A stretch of DNA of 64,000 bases from an uncultured Clostridia bacterium (lineage in GTDB: Bacteria; Bacillota; Clostridia; Lachnospirales; CAG-274): positions 1-64,000 of the forward strand of contig CANQXR010000008.1 in assembly GCA_947627855.1 (NCBI GenBank). Reading direction: 5' to 3'. The notes beneath the pieces were generated by a model, which saw only the letters and a list, made by a program, of their open reading frames with translations, did not search any database and was not told the origin of the DNA. A program made the translations under genes and the position numbers. Positions 50,532 to 59,225 of the stretch are shown one piece after another. Numbering within the stretch: position 1 is the first letter of the stretch; each line of letters opens with the position of its first letter.

Positions 50532-50569
50532 AAAACAGCCCTGAAAAAACGGATTTCGGGGCTGTTTTA
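50532..50569 (-). terminator. Terminator of the PTS operon
   Basis: AAAACAGCCC(C)GAAA pairs with TTTC-AGGGCTGTTTT and is followed on the minus strand by T6, 8 bp after the EI stop. Confidence 0.8.
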
Positions 50570-50576
50570 AGGATTT

Positions 50577-52199
50577 TTATGAATAGGCTTTTGACTGCCT
50601 TATTTTTTGTCTTACGGGAAGAATGCGGGAGGAAGAAACGGAAAGTTCGTCTACTCCCATTTTCATAAAGCGTTCGGTAAGCTCTAAGTCTGAGCCAAGC
50701 TCGCCGCAGATGCCTGCCCATATTCCTGCTTCGTGGGCGTTTTTGCATACAAGCTCTATCAGACGGAGGACCGCCTCGTGGTGAGGGTCGGCTATGGCTT
50801 CAAGCTTGGCGTTCTGTCTGTCTGCCGCAAGTGTATATTGTGTAAGGTCGTTTGTTCCTATTGAGAAGAAGTCCACAAGCTTTGCAAGCTTATCGCTTAT
50901 GACTGCCGCTGCAGGGGTTTCAATCATAATTCCTTCTTCTGTATTTTCGTCAAAGGATATTCCCTCGGCTTTTAACTCTTCCTTTACGGAGGAGGAGATT
51001 TCCTTTATCTTAAGCACTTCGTCCTCAGAAATTATCATAGGGTACATTATGGCTATGTTTCCGAATGCGCTGGCTCTTAATAAGGCTCTTAGCTGGGTTC
51101 TGAATATCTCAGGCTGCTGAAGGCAGATTCTTATTGCTCTGTAGCCTAAAGCGGGATTGTCCTCTTTATCAAGGTTGAAGTAGTCAACCTGCTTGTCTGC
51201 GCCTATGTCGAGGGTTCTTATAATAACCTTTTTGCCTGCCATAAGTTGAGCTACTTTTTTGTAGGCTTCAAACTGCTGCTCCTCTGTGGGGAAGTCGTCT
51301 GATTCAAGATAAAGAAATTCGCTTCTGAAAAGTCCTATTCCCTTTGCGTCGTTTTTAAGTACGTCCGCAACATCTCCCACGCCGCCTATATTGGCGTAGA
51401 GCTTTATGTGTTTTCCGTCAAGGGTTACGTCCTCCTGACCTTTTAATGTATTAAGGAGATTTTTCCTTTCCGTCTGCTTGGCTATTTTTTTATTGTATTC
51501 CATTACTGTGGCTTCGTCAGGGTCAACTATGATCACGCCCCTTACGCCGTCGATAATTGCCTGCTTACCGTTCCAGTCCTTTGAAATTTCTACCCCTATA
51601 AGGGCGGGAATGTCCATATTTCTTGCCAGAATTGCCGTGTGGGAATTTGAAGAACCAAGCCTTGTTACAAAGGCAAGAAGATTGTTTTTGTCCATCTGTA
51701 CGGTTTCGCTGGGAGCCAAGTCCTCAGCTATGAGAATGACAGGCTCAGATGGGACATTTGTGCTTTCGCTGCCCTTTAGTACATTTAAAACCCTTTCGGT
51801 TATGTCCTTCATATCCGCTGCTCTTGCCTTGAAATATTCGTCCTCCATAGCTGCAAAAACCTCGGCAAGGTTATCGCCTGTTCTTGCAACGGCATATTCC
51901 GCATTTACCCCTTCCGTGTCGATTACATTAATAACGGAGTCGTTAAAGTCATCGTCCGAAAGAAGCATCTGATGGACTTCAAATATGGCTGCATTTTCCT
52001 CTCCCACTTCTTCAAGAGCCTTTTTATATATTTCGTCCAGCTGAAAAAGAGCCTTTTCCTTTGCGGCGGCGTATCTTTCCTTTTCAGCCTCGGTATCACT
52101 TACTTTAATTCTCCTTACTGCTTCGGTATCCTTTGAGTAAAAGAAAACCTTTCCTGTGGCTATGCCTTTTACAATGGCTTTTCCCTTATATTCAGTCAT
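50577..52199 (-). CDS. ptsI: PTS enzyme I (phosphoenolpyruvate-protein phosphotransferase)
   Basis: 540 residues, slightly shorter than the usual ~570. The active-site His lies in GSSNSHTAILARNMDIPALIG (~185-205). The PEP-binding part has GIGLFRSEFLYL, ADKQVDYFNLDKEDNPALGY and FFSIGTNDLTQYTLAADRQN. It transfers phosphate from PEP to HPr. The C-terminus ends shortly after DELSVSSSRILPVRQKI. It is the last gene of the operon, 29 bp after HPr. Confidence 0.95.
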   Translation of the reverse strand: MTEYKGKAIVKGIATGKVFFYSKDTEAVRRIKVSDTEAEKERYAAAKEKALFQLDEIYKKALEEVGEENAAIFEVHQMLLSDDDFNDSVINVIDTEGVNAEYAVARTGDNLAEVFAAMEDEYFKARAADMKDITERVLNVLKGSESTNVPSEPVILIAEDLAPSETVQMDKNNLLAFVTRLGSSNSHTAILARNMDIPALIGVEISKDWNGKQAIIDGVRGVIIVDPDEATVMEYNKKIAKQTERKNLLNTLKGQEDVTLDGKHIKLYANIGGVGDVADVLKNDAKGIGLFRSEFLYLESDDFPTEEQQFEAYKKVAQLMAGKKVIIRTLDIGADKQVDYFNLDKEDNPALGYRAIRICLQQPEIFRTQLRALLRASAFGNIAIMYPMIISEDEVLKIKEISSSVKEELKAEGISFDENTEEGIMIETPAAAVISDKLAKLVDFFSIGTNDLTQYTLAADRQNAKLEAIADPHHEAVLRLIELVCKNAHEAGIWAGICGELGSDLELTERFMKMGVDELSVSSSRILPVRQKIRQSKAYS

Positions 52200-52228
52200 A
52201 AAATACCCCCTCTTTCCTGTTTTTCAAG

Positions 52229-52492
52229 TCACTCTCCAAGACCGCTTTCAATGAGGGCGGAAAGCTTTTCAAGGGCTTCTGCTTCGTCCTCTCCGTCACA
52301 GCAAAGCTCTATTTCTGTTCCGTTTCTGATAGCGGCTGTCATAAGTGTAAGAACACTTTTTGCCGAAACTGTCTTAGCCGGAGTTTTGACGGTGACTGCA
52401 CACTTGAAATTCTTTGCTTCCTTTACAAGTAAGCCTGCGGGTCTTGCGTGTATGCCCGAGGGATTTGTTATAACTATTTTTTTGCTTATCAT
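52229..52492 (-). CDS. ptsH: HPr phosphocarrier protein
   Basis: 87 residues with PSGIHARPAGLLVKEA (His15, EI phosphorylation) and AKSVLTLMTAA (Ser46-type site). GGAGGTAATTTTT precedes the ATG. A Ser46 site indicates possible HPr kinase control. Its place in a sugar operon next to EI suggests a dedicated general-PTS pair. Confidence 0.93.
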   Translation of the reverse strand: MISKKIVITNPSGIHARPAGLLVKEAKNFKCAVTVKTPAKTVSAKSVLTLMTAAIRNGTEIELCCDGEDEAEALEKLSALIESGLGE

Positions 52493-52511
52493 AAAAATTA
52501 CCTCCTGTTTT

Positions 52512-53783
52512 TTATACTGTCAGATCTACGTTAAAGTGGTCGAGAAGTATGTCTTCCGCTTCTTTGTTCCAAAGTCCTCTGTTTCTCTTGCAGGCTTCGT
52601 CCAGCTTTTTGAAAAGAGGATCTGTTTTGCCAAGCTCCTCAAAATCCTCTATGGCTGTAAGAGGCATATTGAATTGTGTATATGTGAGCTTCTTTCCTCC
52701 CGGAATTTTGGGAAGATTGAGGGTTGCTTCGGCTATACAGTCTATGCCGCCTACGTGAGTTACCATAACGGCAGGCTCTATTGCGCCCTTTGCGGCAAGG
52801 CGGTTTGCTTCGATAAGGTCGTCATTGTTTCCCCCTGTTGTACCCAAAATATGTGCGCTTGTATAGTGTACGTTGTACATATTTACCTCAGCCCTGAACT
52901 GATTGTCCGTAGGTCCTGCGAAGAAATTCATACAGCCGTCAAAGGCCAGAAGCTTATCCGCCATTTCAACTACCTGACGATTTGGAATATATACAAACAC
53001 ATCGTCAAAGCCGTGACCCTCTGTTATATCCATAAGCTCCTTTACGGGGTCAGCCATTTTTGCTGTGTTTACATATAAAAGCTCTACTCCCTTTTCGGCA
53101 GCGGAGGCTTCGGGAATTACCTCCCTTGCTCTTTCAATTTTTTCATCGCTTATTTCTGTAACAACAATTCTCTTAGGCTTGTTTTCAAACTGTATGCCAT
53201 AGCTTACAGCCCCAAGTCCCATAGGACCGCAGCCGCCTAAAATTATAATGTTTCCGCCCTCCTTGGTGCCGGGGGCAAGGTCGTGGTTTATCTTGTTTGT
53301 GTGGTAATTTCCGTGATAACCGCCAATGATACAGCTCATAGGCTCCCCAAGGGACGCCTCGAAAAAGCTGTCGCCCTCGTAGGGCATAAGGCAGCCAAGC
53401 TCCATTACCTCATGGGGTATAATGCAGTAGGTACAGGCTCCGCCGAAATATTCGTAGGAATATCCCGGAGAAGCAAGACTTCCCTTATAGTTAAGGGCGG
53501 GCTGCTGAGCAAATTTCATGCCGGGCTTAAACTGATTTTTCCACTTTTCTCCTACCTTTACTATAATTCCCGCAAATTCATGCCCGATTATAACCGGGTT
53601 TGTGTCTATATTCTGAGGGGCTCTTTTATGCTTTTTGCCCTGCTCCACAAGCTTATATGTAGACATACATATGCTGTCGCTTATTACCTTTACAAGAATT
53701 TCGTCCTCCTTTATTTCAGGAAGCTCAAATTCTTCAAGTCTTAAATCTCTTGTTCCGTACAGTCTTACGGCTTTTGTTTTCAT
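52512..53783 (-). CDS. Zinc-dependent alcohol/polyol-phosphate dehydrogenase
   Basis: 423 residues, medium-chain dehydrogenase family. NPVIIGHEFAGIIVKVG is the zinc-ligand GHE motif, IIILGGCGPMGLGAVSYG is the NAD(P)-binding loop and LGEPMSC is the second zinc region. The usual structural-zinc Cys cluster is not obvious. It resembles L-sorbose-1-phosphate reductase and related sugar-phosphate dehydrogenases. In this operon it takes the place of mannitol-1-phosphate 5-dehydrogenase. GGAGAGGATAAT precedes the ATG. The real substrate is unknown. Confidence 0.75.
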   Translation of the reverse strand: MKTKAVRLYGTRDLRLEEFELPEIKEDEILVKVISDSICMSTYKLVEQGKKHKRAPQNIDTNPVIIGHEFAGIIVKVGEKWKNQFKPGMKFAQQPALNYKGSLASPGYSYEYFGGACTYCIIPHEVMELGCLMPYEGDSFFEASLGEPMSCIIGGYHGNYHTNKINHDLAPGTKEGGNIIILGGCGPMGLGAVSYGIQFENKPKRIVVTEISDEKIERAREVIPEASAAEKGVELLYVNTAKMADPVKELMDITEGHGFDDVFVYIPNRQVVEMADKLLAFDGCMNFFAGPTDNQFRAEVNMYNVHYTSAHILGTTGGNNDDLIEANRLAAKGAIEPAVMVTHVGGIDCIAEATLNLPKIPGGKKLTYTQFNMPLTAIEDFEELGKTDPLFKKLDEACKRNRGLWNKEAEDILLDHFNVDLTV

Positions 53784-53795
53784 ATTATCCTCTCC

Positions 53796-54725
53796 TTATA
53801 ATTCCTTGATCGTTACCTGAGTTATGAGACTGTCCACAAGCTCTCTTGACGGGGGCTTTGTGCCTATGGTGGTTACTGCCCCTGCGGAAACAGCCATACA
53901 CATTTTAACCGTATTCTCAAATGACATATTATTTTCCTCCGCATATGCAAGAGCGGCTACCATAGCGTCTCCCGCTCCCACTGTAGAATGGGTTTTTACG
54001 CTTAAAGCAGGGCATTTTACCCTTCTTCCGTCCTTTAATATAATTGCTCCGCTGCCTCCCATAGATACGGCTACGGTCTTAATTCCCTTTTTTACAAAGC
54101 TGTCGGCAATTTCCAGAAGCTCATCCTCGGAGGCTCTGTAATCAAGACCGGCGTATTCTTCAAGCTCTGCTCTGTTTGGCTTTATAATGTCGGGGATCTC
54201 CGAAAGGGATCTTCTGAAAAGCTCTCCGTCGGCGTCCGAAAGTACCCTTGCTCCTTTGTTGTGAGCAAGCCTTGTTATTCTTTCGTATATATCCGGCTTA
54301 ACTCCCTTGGGAATGCTCCCCGAAAGTACAAAAAGTACATTTTCTTCTGCAAGACCCTCAAGCTTTTTTATAAGCTCCTCTGTTTTTTCTTCGGGTATTT
54401 CAGGTCCCGGCTCGTTAAGCTCCGTAAGCATACCGTTTTCTTCAAAAACCTTTGTATTTGTTCTTGTTTCGCCCCCGACCCACACAAAATCATTTTCTAT
54501 GCCAAGTCCGTCAAGTACGTTTGATATGGTTCTGCCGTTGTTTCCGCCTAAAAAGCCTGTGGCAAGGGTTTTTCCTCCCAAGGCGGCTATGGTTTTTGAC
54601 ACGTTTATGCCCTTGCCCCCTGCGTCATATACGGCTCTTTTGATCCTGTTAAGTCCTCCGCGCAGGAAACTGTCTATTTCAACGGTTTTGTCTATTGCCG
54701 GGTTCATAGTTACTGTAACTATCAT
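53796..54725 (-). CDS. fruK: 1-phosphofructokinase/tagatose-6-phosphate kinase (PfkB family)
   Basis: 309 residues. N-terminal MNPAIDKTVEID and GLNRIKRAVYDAGGKGINVS are the PfkB ribokinase start. STVGAGDAMVAALAYAEEN carries the catalytic Asp and glycine-rich GAGD loop. It phosphorylates a hexose phosphate to a bisphosphate. The substrate (fructose-1-P, tagatose-6-P or a sorbose-type sugar) cannot be told from sequence alone. GGAGTGATAGGCT precedes the ATG. Confidence 0.85.
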   Translation of the reverse strand: MIVTVTMNPAIDKTVEIDSFLRGGLNRIKRAVYDAGGKGINVSKTIAALGGKTLATGFLGGNNGRTISNVLDGLGIENDFVWVGGETRTNTKVFEENGMLTELNEPGPEIPEEKTEELIKKLEGLAEENVLFVLSGSIPKGVKPDIYERITRLAHNKGARVLSDADGELFRRSLSEIPDIIKPNRAELEEYAGLDYRASEDELLEIADSFVKKGIKTVAVSMGGSGAIILKDGRRVKCPALSVKTHSTVGAGDAMVAALAYAEENNMSFENTVKMCMAVSAGAVTTIGTKPPSRELVDSLITQVTIKEL

Positions 54726-54731
54726 AGCCTA

Positions 54732-55190
54732 TCACTCCTCGGAGAGAATTTCATATATTTTCTGTGCATCGGCTTTAAGAAGCTCGCTTATTGTGTCGGG
54801 GTCAAGCATTTTTTCGGCAATTATGCCAAGAATGCGCAAATGCTCATCGCCTACGCCTGCAATGCCTATTACAATGTTTGCTGTTTCATCTCCCCATTTT
54901 GTGCCCTCGGGAAATACCATAACGGCAATGCCCGAAGCCTTTATTTCTTTCTTTGCCGCTTCAACGCCGTGGGGAAGTGCAAGACCGTTTCCCATATAGG
55001 TGGAAAAAGACTTTTCTCTTTCTATCATTGCGTCAACATAAGGCTCGTCAACATAGCCGCTTTCCACAAGCATTCCGCCTACCTGACGTATAACATTTTC
55101 CTGAGTGTCGGCCTTACAACCCGTTCTGATATTTTTGAGATAAAGAAGCTCTTTCTTTTCTTCCTTTTGCTTTTTTGGTTTGAAAAACAT
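54732..55190 (-). CDS. mtlF: PTS mannitol/fructose-type IIA component
   Basis: 152 residues. YMGNGLALPHGVEAAKKEIK has the phosphoryl-accepting His (~75) and IAVMVFPEGTKW the following strand; both match IIA of the mannitol/fructose family. It passes phosphate from HPr to the IIB domain of the transporter. GGAGGTATTTTT precedes the ATG. Confidence 0.88.
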   Translation of the reverse strand: MFFKPKKQKEEKKELLYLKNIRTGCKADTQENVIRQVGGMLVESGYVDEPYVDAMIEREKSFSTYMGNGLALPHGVEAAKKEIKASGIAVMVFPEGTKWGDETANIVIGIAGVGDEHLRILGIIAEKMLDPDTISELLKADAQKIYEILSEE

Positions 55191-55343
55191 AAAAATACCT
55201 CCTTTAAAGATTAAATATTTATTTTGTCAATACAATTATAACCTTTTAAGACTTCATATTTCAATTCAAAGAAGAATGGATTTGGCGTTATCCGTTAGTG
55301 CCAAAATTTCTTTGAACAGTGACAAATCCGGAAAAGATATAAA
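55191..55343. other. Gap between IIA and the activator gene
   Basis: A small hairpin TTTGGC / GCCAAA at about 55280-55305 is the only structure seen. Confidence 0.3.
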
Positions 55344-57437
55344 TCAGAATCTCGTAAGAAATCTGTTAAAATACCTTTTGAGATGAGCTGAGAGCATTTC
55401 CCTTATTTCCTGCTTGTTTCCCCTCATAACGGTTTTAAGGAAATTTTCGTCGTCTATTATCATAGAGCTTATATATCCAAGCATATCCGTATTTATTGTT
55501 ATATTGTCGTCTATGGGCAGAAGCATTATAAAAACGATTTTTATGCCCTTGAAATAAGGGTCTGTAAAGCTGCCCAAGTCCTTCGTCATACAGACTGAAA
55601 AGGAGGGTTTTATTACTCCCTTTGTTTTTGCATGGAAAAGAGCGAAACCAAATTCGGCAAAAACCTGAGTGGCTATTTTCTCCCTTTTTCTTATGTCAGC
55701 CTGTATAATCTCTCCTCTTCCTCTGTAAGGCGAGAGCTTTTCACCTATGGCTATAAGAAGCTCATCAAAGGTTATGCTGTTGTTTACCCTGAAAAACTCC
55801 ATAGACTTAATCACCGTGTTTATTTGCTGAGCCAGAATATTTATTTTGTCAAGCTGATAGGAAAAGGTCGTGTTTTCCTCCTGCTTTTCGGGTGTTCTTT
55901 CATAGGTATATACAAGCTTTCTTATTTCGGAAATGTCCCTGTCCGTAAGCAGAGGGCTTACATATATTACGGGAATTTCCTGCGGCTCTATGGCGATACT
56001 GGTTATATAAAAATCGGTTTTGGGATTCTTTGCCTTTTCAATGTCTTTTTTCCCGTAAGCGGTTATGGCGGCTCTGTCCTTGAATATCTTTTTAAGCTTG
56101 GTACACATAAGCCTTGACACGCCTATTCCCGAGGAGCAAATTACTCCTATGTTTACCTGTCTTAAGCTTTCCGCCTTTTCTTCAAGCCTTACAACAGCAG
56201 CCCCGAAATGGACTGTCAGAAAGCCCGTTTCCTCCTCGGGCACAGGTTTGCCTAAAAATCCTTCCAGAACCTCCGACACCTTTATACATTTTTCAAATAT
56301 ATCGGGGTAGTCACTTTTTATACTTTCAAGCATGGGGTTTGCTATGCTCATATTGTGCATTATTCTTATAAAGGTAGGCTGAAGGTGAGCAAGAAGCCCT
56401 TGTATAAATTCATCGTCCTGCTTAAGGAGAAGGGCGTTTTTTCTGTCAAAGACATTTATCATTTCATTTATAAGCTGCTGCATAACAGGACTTTCCGTTT
56501 CAACGGTTTTCAGAGCGCCCATAGAGATTTTTTCATGCTTTGCTCCCTTAAGGTGCAGACAGATATAGGTCGTTTCAACAGGTGGAATGTCTATGGCAAA
56601 TTCCTTTTCAAGCTCCCGTGATATTTTTTCCGCTGTCTCATAGTCCTTGTCATTTGCCATATTTTCCGCCCAGCTTGTGTCATTTTCGATAATTTCGCCC
56701 TTTATGATCCTGTTTACGGCAATTGTTACGTGAATGACAAGTCCTACGAAGGAGCTTTCCGTAAGACCTGCTATTCTTTCATCATTCAGCTCCGCTAAAA
56801 GGTCAATTACCCTTTTAAGTATGCTTTCGTCAAGGATTTTTCCCATTCTGCTGTCAAAAAGACCCTTAAGACGCACATCAAAGCCGCTTTTTCCCTCATA
56901 TTCTTCCTTTATGACCCTTGTGTCTATGTTTTCCCTTATAAAGGCTCTTATGGCTCTGCGGAAGCTTTCCTCACTTCCCCGTACAATTACACCGCTGCCG
57001 GGTTTTCTTACAATGTGGAGATTGTTTTTTTCAAGCCACTTTTCCACAGCGTCTAAGTCTCCGCTTATTGTGGCTTCGCTTACCTTGAATTTGCTGCTGT
57101 AATAATAGAGCTTCTGAAGCCCCTTGTTTTTCAGAATTTCAAGTATAAGCCTTTTCCGCCTGTCCTCTCTGTTTGATACATCATAGCTGTCGCCGTTTTT
57201 AAGATATGAAAGAAGCCGCTCTTTTTCTTCGCTGCTGCCCTCAAGCCATACTCCCGAGCCTGTTTTGGAGCGGAATTTTACATCAAAGCCCTTAAGGGAA
57301 CTGTCAATATATTCCAACTCCCTCTGGACTGTCCTCTTGCTTATACCCATTTTGTCGGCCAGCTTCTGTACAGATACAGTACCCTTTTCCTTAAGCATAA
57401 TATTTAAAAGCTGTTTTGTTCTGGCGCTCAGGTTCAT
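55344..57437 (-). CDS. mtlR: MtlR-type PTS-controlled transcriptional activator
   Basis: 697 residues. The DNA-binding N-terminus has VQKLADKMGISKRTVQRELE and a second HTH with FKVSEATISGDLDAVEKWL. PRD domains follow (~195-410; VGLVIHVTIAVNR, TYICLHLKGAKHE, FLTVHFGAAVVRLE), then a IIB-like domain (VGVICSSGIGVSRLMCTKL), and a C-terminal IIA-like domain (ALFHAKTKGVIKPSFSV). Phosphorylation of PRD and IIA/IIB sites by PTS proteins sets its activity in this family. ATG 57437 is preferred over the in-frame ATG at 57473; the ribosome site is weak. Confidence 0.88.
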   Translation of the reverse strand: MNLSARTKQLLNIMLKEKGTVSVQKLADKMGISKRTVQRELEYIDSSLKGFDVKFRSKTGSGVWLEGSSEEKERLLSYLKNGDSYDVSNREDRRKRLILEILKNKGLQKLYYYSSKFKVSEATISGDLDAVEKWLEKNNLHIVRKPGSGVIVRGSEESFRRAIRAFIRENIDTRVIKEEYEGKSGFDVRLKGLFDSRMGKILDESILKRVIDLLAELNDERIAGLTESSFVGLVIHVTIAVNRIIKGEIIENDTSWAENMANDKDYETAEKISRELEKEFAIDIPPVETTYICLHLKGAKHEKISMGALKTVETESPVMQQLINEMINVFDRKNALLLKQDDEFIQGLLAHLQPTFIRIMHNMSIANPMLESIKSDYPDIFEKCIKVSEVLEGFLGKPVPEEETGFLTVHFGAAVVRLEEKAESLRQVNIGVICSSGIGVSRLMCTKLKKIFKDRAAITAYGKKDIEKAKNPKTDFYITSIAIEPQEIPVIYVSPLLTDRDISEIRKLVYTYERTPEKQEENTTFSYQLDKINILAQQINTVIKSMEFFRVNNSITFDELLIAIGEKLSPYRGRGEIIQADIRKREKIATQVFAEFGFALFHAKTKGVIKPSFSVCMTKDLGSFTDPYFKGIKIVFIMLLPIDDNITINTDMLGYISSMIIDDENFLKTVMRGNKQEIREMLSAHLKRYFNRFLTRF

Positions 57438-57514
57438 ATAATCACCTACTTTTTTAAGGCAATGCAAGCACACGACAGAGGCGCCGTGTGCTGTACTTTA
57501 TAAAACCGATTTTA

Positions 57515-58888
57515 TTAACTGTTTTTAAGCTCCTCCACAAGCTCGTCATACTGTGGGGCTGCAAGGAAGTTTGTAATTGTTATTATTCTTGCGTCGGGAT
57601 TGCTGTGGGCGGCTCTTTCTCCAAGCTCCTCATGTGTAACAACTATCTGTACGTCCTTGGGTATTGAGGAAACAGGAGTATGTATGACTTCTATTCCGCT
57701 TATTCCTGCCGCTGCAATTTTCTTTTTAAGAACCGTTGCTCCCATTGCACTGGAGCCCATACCTGCGTCACAGGCAAAAGCGATCTTGCTTACCTTGCCG
57801 ACTGCCGCTTTTGGCGTCTGCTGTCCCTTTGACTGAGCCTTCATACTGTCCTTCTTCTGCTGAGCCTCCTCAAGACTTGCGTCCTTGCCCATAAATTTAA
57901 GTATGGGAAGTGAGATCACAAAGGAAACAACAGCCGCCACCAGAACGCCCAGAATTACGCCGAAATAGCTGTGTCTTTCCGTCATCATAAGTATGGCGAG
58001 AATACTTCCGGGAGAAGCCGCCGACGTAAGACCTGCCCCTGTAAGTGTGAATGTAAGTATGCCGCTTGCGCCACCTGCAATTACAGAAATAAGCAGCAGA
58101 GGATTCATAAGTATGTAGGGGAAATAAATTTCATGTATACCGCCAAAGAAATGAATGATTACTGCGCCGGGAGCTGAGCTTTTTGCGCTGCCCTTGCCGA
58201 AAAGACAGTAAGCAAGAAGTACGCCTAAGCCCGGACCGGGGTTTGCTTCAAGAAGGAAGAAAACTGATTTTCCCACCTGCTCAACCTGCTCGATACCCAT
58301 AGGGGAAAGTATGCCGTGATTGATGGCATTGTTTAAGAAAAGAACCTTGGCAGGCTCTATAAATACGCTTGCAAGGGGAAGAAGTCCGTGGTCTACAAAG
58401 AAGCCAACCCCTGCTGACATAACCGCATTCAGAACATTTACAAGGGGAGTTATAATAACCATAGCTATAAGAGCTAAAATTGCTCCTATTATGCCCAGTG
58501 AAAAATTATTCACAAGCATTTCAAAGCCTGCTTTTATTTTTCCTTCAACTGCCTTGTCAAACATCTTTATAACCCATGCGGACAGAGGACCCATTATCAT
58601 AGCCCCTATAAACATAGGATTTTCCGAACCCACAATTACGCCCATAGTGCCTATGGCACCTATAACGCCGCCGCGCTGACCTGCTACAACCGTACCGCCC
58701 GTATAGGCAATAAGCAGGGGCAAAAGCATATGTGACATAGGGTCTACCAACATAGCAAATTTTTCATTGGGTATCCAGCCTGTGGCAATAAACAGAGCCG
58801 CAATAAGTCCCCATGCAATAAATGCGCCTATATTGGGCATTACCATACCGCTTAAAAATCTTCCGAAAAGCTGAACCTTTTCTTTCAT
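57515..58888 (-). CDS. mtlA: PTS mannitol-type transporter, fused IIC and IIB
   Basis: 457 residues. The membrane IIC domain (~10-335) opens with [20 protein letters not shown] and holds [15 protein letters not shown], the conserved substrate-site motif of mannitol permeases. The IIB domain has [20 protein letters not shown] with the phosphorylated Cys. It imports and phosphorylates a hexitol. No IIA is fused; IIA is the separate gene downstream. GAGAGGTGTTTTTAA precedes the ATG. It is the first gene of the operon. Confidence 0.9.
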   Translation of the reverse strand: MKEKVQLFGRFLSGMVMPNIGAFIAWGLIAALFIATGWIPNEKFAMLVDPMSHMLLPLLIAYTGGTVVAGQRGGVIGAIGTMGVIVGSENPMFIGAMIMGPLSAWVIKMFDKAVEGKIKAGFEMLVNNFSLGIIGAILALIAMVIITPLVNVLNAVMSAGVGFFVDHGLLPLASVFIEPAKVLFLNNAINHGILSPMGIEQVEQVGKSVFFLLEANPGPGLGVLLAYCLFGKGSAKSSAPGAVIIHFFGGIHEIYFPYILMNPLLLISVIAGGASGILTFTLTGAGLTSAASPGSILAILMMTERHSYFGVILGVLVAAVVSFVISLPILKFMGKDASLEEAQQKKDSMKAQSKGQQTPKAAVGKVSKIAFACDAGMGSSAMGATVLKKKIAAAGISGIEVIHTPVSSIPKDVQIVVTHEELGERAAHSNPDARIITITNFLAAPQYDELVEELKNS

Positions 58889-59225
58889 TTAAAAACACCT
58901 CTCTCATAAAATTTCATTTTAGCATTGTAAAGAGCTGTGGACGTCCCTTTCCTCTCTTTCTGTATTTTTATTATATCAATCCCCCCGCAACATTTTCAAC
59001 AAATACAAAATTAAATTTGTCACTAAAACTTAACGCCAAAATTCTTCATCAGGCAAATCCACTCACCAAGCATAAATATACAATTACTTTTCAGTACAGT
59101 GCCTGTCCGGTATATGTTTTAAATCCAAAAAAACCTGCCTTACAGACTGTCAAAAACCCCTGTTCTTAAATCTGGAACAGGGGTTTTGAGGAAAAACATT
59201 ACTGCAAGGACTGCTGTTGCGGAAA
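58889..59225. other. Upstream region of the PTS operon
   Basis: A/T-rich promoter zone, no gene. It also contains the terminator of the exported esterase fusion (59153-59186). Confidence 0.4.
59153..59186 (-). terminator. Terminator of the exported fusion gene
   Basis: AAAACCCCTGTTC pairs with GAACAGGGGTTTT; a T5 tract follows on the minus strand. Confidence 0.8.
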
